Source: Candidatus Aegiribacteria sp.
GTDB lineage: Bacteria > Fermentibacterota > Fermentibacteria > Fermentibacterales > JCC-6
Direction: 5' to 3'
DNA length: 7,858 bases
NCBI GenBank assembly: GCA_030642525.1
Contig: DAOWNO010000083.1
Span: forward strand, 1-7,858
Within the stretch, counting starts at the first letter, position 1. Every line of letters begins with the position of its first letter. Positions 5,235 through 7,858 of the stretch are shown here, one piece after another. A program made the position numbers and the translations under genes. The notes under the pieces were generated by a model. It ran no database searches. It saw nothing but the letters and a program-made list of their open reading frames with translations, and was not told the origin of the DNA.

Positions 5235-5254
5235 GATATTAATTATTTAATATC
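5235..5254. repeat. AT-rich perfect inverted repeat
   Basis: GATATTAA (5235-5242) and TTAATATC (5247-5254) form an 8-pair palindrome with a 4-base loop, in the spacer between the divergent methyltransferase and YchF-like genes. It could be a regulator-binding site or a cruciform-prone element. It sits about 40 bases upstream of the methyltransferase start and directly beside repeat copy 2. Confidence 0.5.
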
Positions 5255-5270
5255 AGCGACTCCAAAATCA

Positions 5271-5294
5271 TCTTCGCCCGATAGAGAAGTCGCG
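5271..5294 (+). repeat. 24-base direct repeat, copy 2 (right of the methyltransferase gene)
   Basis: It matches 4272-4295 in 21 of 24 bases with the exact 14-base core at 5281-5294. This copy also forms the right arm of a possible stem: GCGACT at 5256-5261 pairs with AGTCGC at 5288-5293. Copy 1 has no such left arm. The copy lies 50 bases upstream of the YchF-like start. Confidence 0.6.
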
Positions 5295-5344
5295 TCCCAT
5301 ATATTATATTTGTTTTTTCATCGAACATAGGAAAGGAAATATCC

Positions 5345-6334
5345 ATGAAAATCGCCCTTGCCGGAAAACCGGGCTGCGGCAGGTCCACTCTGTTCCGTGC
5401 GCTCGCGGGTTCCGTTGATGCCGATACGGGAAAGCCACTTACAGTAAAAGTACCTGACCGCAGGCTGGATTTCCTTGAGAGCATCCACAACCCGAAAAAA
5501 AATACTCATGCTTCGGTCGTGTTCTTCGATGTTCCGTCTCCCTCTTTCTCAACGAAAAATCTGGCTCTTATAAAAAACGCCGCTGTACTGACCGTTGTTC
5601 TGGATAATTACGCCCTTGGTGATACAATAAACGATTTCAGAGAGATCGAATCGGAGCTTATTCTGAACGATATGGCGTTATGTGAAAAAAGGCTTGCGCG
5701 CCTTACAAAAGAAAGCAGGGGCACATCCCGCGAGGCAATCCTTCTCGCGAAACTCCTCAAGCGTATGGAGGATGGCAGTCCATTGCGAATCCTGGGTCTT
5801 GATGAAGGAGAGACAGGCATTCTTGCTCCCTACGCACTCCTCTCACTGAAACCGCTTATTGTTGTTTCGAACAGAATGGGTGATCCGGTGACTCCGGATG
5901 ATGCACTCTCCGGCATCGTTCTGGAGCATTGCGGAACCCTTCTCGGTATCGATACGGGTTTTGAGCTGGAACTGACTGAGATCGAAGAAAACGAACAGAA
6001 ACAATTTCTGGAATCCATGGGCTACTCCTCCAGCAGCCTTTCGCGGCTCATCAAAGCTGCATACTCAGCCCTTGATCTGATAGTCTTCTTCACAATGGGT
6101 AAAGATGAAACAAGAGCATGGCCCATCCGTAAAGGCGCAACCGCTCTCAAGGCAGCCGGAACTATACATTCCGATCTTGCCAGGGGTTTCATACGAGCCG
6201 TTGTTATACCCTATAATTTATATTACGAATGTCCCGATAAAATACTGCTTAAAGAAAAGGGGAAACTCAGCATCGAAGGCAAGGATTACATTATCAAAGA
6301 CGGTGACATAATAGAAATCCGATTCAACGTCTGA
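5345..6334 (+). CDS. Divergent YchF-like (OBG-family) protein with C-terminal TGS domain and degenerate G motifs
   Basis: The 329-residue protein (YchF is about 363) aligns by eye with YchF/OLA1 throughout. It has an N-terminal G domain, a coiled helical insert (REIESELILNDMALCEKRLA, 99-118), the DUF933-type segment LIKAAYSALDLIVFFTMGKD and a TGS domain (about 248-329). The last includes ETRAWPIRKGATALKAAGTI, HSDLARGFIRA and the terminal IKDGDIIEIRFNV. YchF proteins are ribosome-associated ATPases. Here the P-loop is GKPGCGRST (7-15), where YchF has GLPNVGKST, so the phosphate-binding lysine is arginine at 13. The DxxG region reads FDVPSPS, and the base-recognition region is VSNRMGDP rather than NVDE. 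Nucleotide hydrolysis is therefore doubtful while the TGS and helical parts are well kept. It is probably a paralogue of true YchF. AGGAAAGGA precedes the ATG; no complete promoter is clear, although TATTAT (5302-5307) could be a -10 box. Confidence 0.85.
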   Translation: MKIALAGKPGCGRSTLFRALAGSVDADTGKPLTVKVPDRRLDFLESIHNPKKNTHASVVFFDVPSPSFSTKNLALIKNAAVLTVVLDNYALGDTINDFREIESELILNDMALCEKRLARLTKESRGTSREAILLAKLLKRMEDGSPLRILGLDEGETGILAPYALLSLKPLIVVSNRMGDPVTPDDALSGIVLEHCGTLLGIDTGFELELTEIEENEQKQFLESMGYSSSSLSRLIKAAYSALDLIVFFTMGKDETRAWPIRKGATALKAAGTIHSDLARGFIRAVVIPYNLYYECPDKILLKEKGKLSIEGKDYIIKDGDIIEIRFNV

Positions 6335-6347
6335 TCCCCTGCGTGAA

Positions 6348-7256
6348 TTATCGGATGTTCTTCATTGTTCTGGCAACTTTGCGCCATTCGTGAGCGATCT
6401 GGCTGACCTCAGCAGCGCCCAGCAGTATCACGCACTCCCAGTAAAGCAGGAAGAACGTGGCCATGAGCCTTGCCAGCGAACCGTATACCACTCCCCACCC
6501 GGGGTGGTTAATAACCCATATATAGGACTGTGTACCAAGACTTGTGAACACCATTGCCACGGCCGTTGCAAGTAGAGCTTGTCTGACGCCAACCTTCCTG
6601 TTCGGAGCAGCTTTGAAAAGGGTGAAGAACAGAAGCATTGTGAAAGTAATTCCCAGTACTTGAGCAATACCACCTCCGGTGAGTTGCCCGATCAAAGGCC
6701 ATCGCGAGACAACGTCACCTACCGGGCTGTCCACGACCAAACTTGCCATCGTTGAAAAGATCAGTGAAGATACGAATGAAAACGCTACAAGCAATGCCAG
6801 GAAGAAATCGTAAAGTTTCCCGAGGACGATATTACGACCCCTGGATACATCGAAGATCCTGTCGAACGCCGTCCTTATTGTACCGAAGAGTCTGCTGACA
6901 AGCCAGAGAAGAAAACCAAAACCGATAATTCCAGGTATTCCCGCATTACCTGTAAGAATTGTTCGTTCGATCTCGTTTCTCGTATTCTCTGGAATGAGAG
7001 GGTTGGCTGTATCAAGCCAGTCCGTAAGGCCCTGCTGCAGACCTTCGTCCTCCTGAAGTGCAATACCGCTGAACATGAGTATCATGAGACCAAGAGGAAT
7101 AATGGTTATCAGAACATTGAATGAAATTGCCGCAGCCGAGAAGAATACGCTGTCATCGTTCCATCTGTTGTATAATCTAATGCTGAAGAATCGGATGAAT
7201 ATCCATAATCTATGGAGATATCTTCTTACTGATGCAGCTTTGAAAAGGGAAAACAT
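6348..7256 (-). CDS. YihY/BrkB-family inner membrane protein
   Basis: The 302-residue polytopic membrane protein has about six hydrophobic segments (near 38-63, 104-121, 149-174, 196-215, 226-248 and 256-282). It carries family landmarks: FFSAAAISFNVLITIIPLGL near the start, FGTIRTAFDRIFDV (124-137), LLFFTLFKAAPNRKVGVRQA (208-227) and a final stretch with YGSLARLMATFFLLYWECVI (258-277) followed by GAAEVSQIAHEW. The family, once annotated as ribonuclease BN or 'virulence factor BrkB', is now regarded as a membrane protein of unclear, possibly transport, function; the tRNA-nuclease label should not be used. It starts 29 bases after glmS stops, so the two probably share a transcript. It converges on the YchF-like gene with only 13 bases between stops, leaving no room for separate terminators. 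Confidence 0.93.
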   Translation of the reverse strand: MFSLFKAASVRRYLHRLWIFIRFFSIRLYNRWNDDSVFFSAAAISFNVLITIIPLGLMILMFSGIALQEDEGLQQGLTDWLDTANPLIPENTRNEIERTILTGNAGIPGIIGFGFLLWLVSRLFGTIRTAFDRIFDVSRGRNIVLGKLYDFFLALLVAFSFVSSLIFSTMASLVVDSPVGDVVSRWPLIGQLTGGGIAQVLGITFTMLLFFTLFKAAPNRKVGVRQALLATAVAMVFTSLGTQSYIWVINHPGWGVVYGSLARLMATFFLLYWECVILLGAAEVSQIAHEWRKVARTMKNIR

Positions 7257-7285
7257 GTTCCATGGTACCTTATTACAGGCCAGAA

Positions 7286-7858
7286 CTACTCCACCGTGAC
7301 ACTTTTAGCGAGGTTTCTGGGTTTGTCAACATCACAGCCCCTGGCAACAGCGATGTGATAGGCTAGAAGCTGAAGTGGAATTACGCTGAGCAGAGGAACA
7401 AGTATATCGGATGTCTCGGGAACCCTGATAATCCAGTCCGAAAGTGACTCGATATCAGTATCTCCTTCGGTAGCTATAGCAAGGACCTTCCCGTGTCTTG
7501 CTTTGACTTCCTGTATATTGGATATAACCTTGTCATACGCCGCACCCTTAACAGCGATCACCGCTATGGGCATCATTTCATCTATAAGGGCTATAGGACC
7601 GTGTTTCATTTCCGCCGCGGGATAACCTTCCGCATGAATGTAGGATATCTCCTTGAGTTTAAGGGCGCCTTCGAGAGCTACCGGGAAGTTTACGCCTCTG
7701 CCAAGGTACAGGAAATTCCTTACGTAAGTAAATTCTCTTGCTATCTCGGCTATACTGCTGGAATTCTCCAGAATCCTCCTTACCTTGTCAGGTATGGTCA
7801 TTATCTCACGTGCCAGTTCAAGACCCTGATCATGGCCTAGAATCTGCCTGGCTCTTCC
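7286..7858 (-). CDS. glmS: Glutamine-fructose-6-phosphate aminotransferase (isomerizing), C-terminal part
   Basis: GlmS makes glucosamine-6-phosphate from fructose-6-phosphate and glutamine, the first step toward UDP-GlcNAc for peptidoglycan and outer-membrane glycans. Only the last 190 residues lie in the window; the frame runs open to the right edge (GRARQILGHDQGLELAREI precedes the first internal Met). Visible is the second SIS isomerase domain with LYLGRGVNFPVALEGALKLK, the hallmark KEISYIHAEGYPAAEMKHGP, VPLLSVIPLQLLAYHIAVAR and the classic C-terminus DKPRNLAKSVTVE. The N-terminal glutaminase domain and any upstream regulatory element lie outside the window. The yihY-like gene follows 29 bases downstream with no obvious terminator. 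Confidence 0.97.
   Translation of the reverse strand, partial: GRARQILGHDQGLELAREIMTIPDKVRRILENSSSIAEIAREFTYVRNFLYLGRGVNFPVALEGALKLKEISYIHAEGYPAAEMKHGPIALIDEMMPIAVIAVKGAAYDKVISNIQEVKARHGKVLAIATEGDTDIESLSDWIIRVPETSDILVPLLSVIPLQLLAYHIAVARGCDVDKPRNLAKSVTVE

Noticed and set aside
6348..7256. Annotation of the YihY/BrkB protein as ribonuclease BN
   Set aside because: That name comes from an old misassignment; the protein has only membrane segments and no nuclease motifs.

Overview
The window (7,858 bases, moderate GC, AT-rich intergenic spacers) is compact bacterial chromosome. It holds housekeeping and accessory genes but no phage, transposase or CRISPR. The gene set is a bS20 gene, a plant/cyanobacterial-type ADP-glucose pyrophosphorylase, a DUF2089/SHOCT-like cassette, a zinc-ribbon methyltransferase, a divergent YchF-like protein, and glmS followed by yihY. 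With many short anonymous ORFs and frequent TTG starts, this suggests a poorly sampled, probably uncultured Gram-negative-like lineage (for example in or near the FCB/Fermentibacteria/WOR-3 area). That placement is an impression from protein style, not a demonstrated affiliation.

Layout, left to right. (1) 1-1370, minus strand, transcribed right to left: a hidden 49-codon gene for a secreted peptide, a J-domain/TPR protein, a MerR-type regulator, and tRNA-Pro(GGG), cut by the window edge. Stops and starts overlap or sit a few bases apart, so this looks like one operon with the tRNA at its distal end. (2) 1391-1754, plus strand: rpsT with a good sigma70-like promoter and a TTG start, ending at a hairpin. 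(3) 1823-3085, minus strand: glgC, best started at an internal ATG with a strong Shine-Dalgarno. (4) 3190-4285, plus strand: a promoter and a three-gene cassette of DUF2089 zinc-ribbon/HTH protein, small membrane peptide and SHOCT-like protein. (5) 4439-5194, minus strand: a zinc-ribbon SAM-dependent methyltransferase, bracketed by two near-identical 24-base direct repeats. (6) 5345-6334, plus strand: a YchF-like protein whose P-loop lysine is replaced by arginine and whose other G motifs are degenerate. (7) 6348 to the right edge, minus strand: the C-terminal third of glmS followed 29 bases later by a YihY/BrkB membrane protein.

Functional links. J-domain plus MerR recalls the CbpA/CbpM and DnaJ/HspR pairings, although this MerR protein looks closer to the family often found beside tRNA-Pro. 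In the DUF2089 cassette, the first and last proteins share a helical 'IL..L..G.IS...A...L' module and flank a membrane peptide, which suggests a small membrane-associated regulatory unit. glmS supplies glucosamine-6-phosphate for the cell envelope. The most interesting items are the probable pseudo-GTPase, the hidden secreted peptide overlapping the J-domain gene, the DUF2089/membrane/SHOCT cassette, and the paired repeats around the methyltransferase. No stretch longer than 300 bases lacks a gene.
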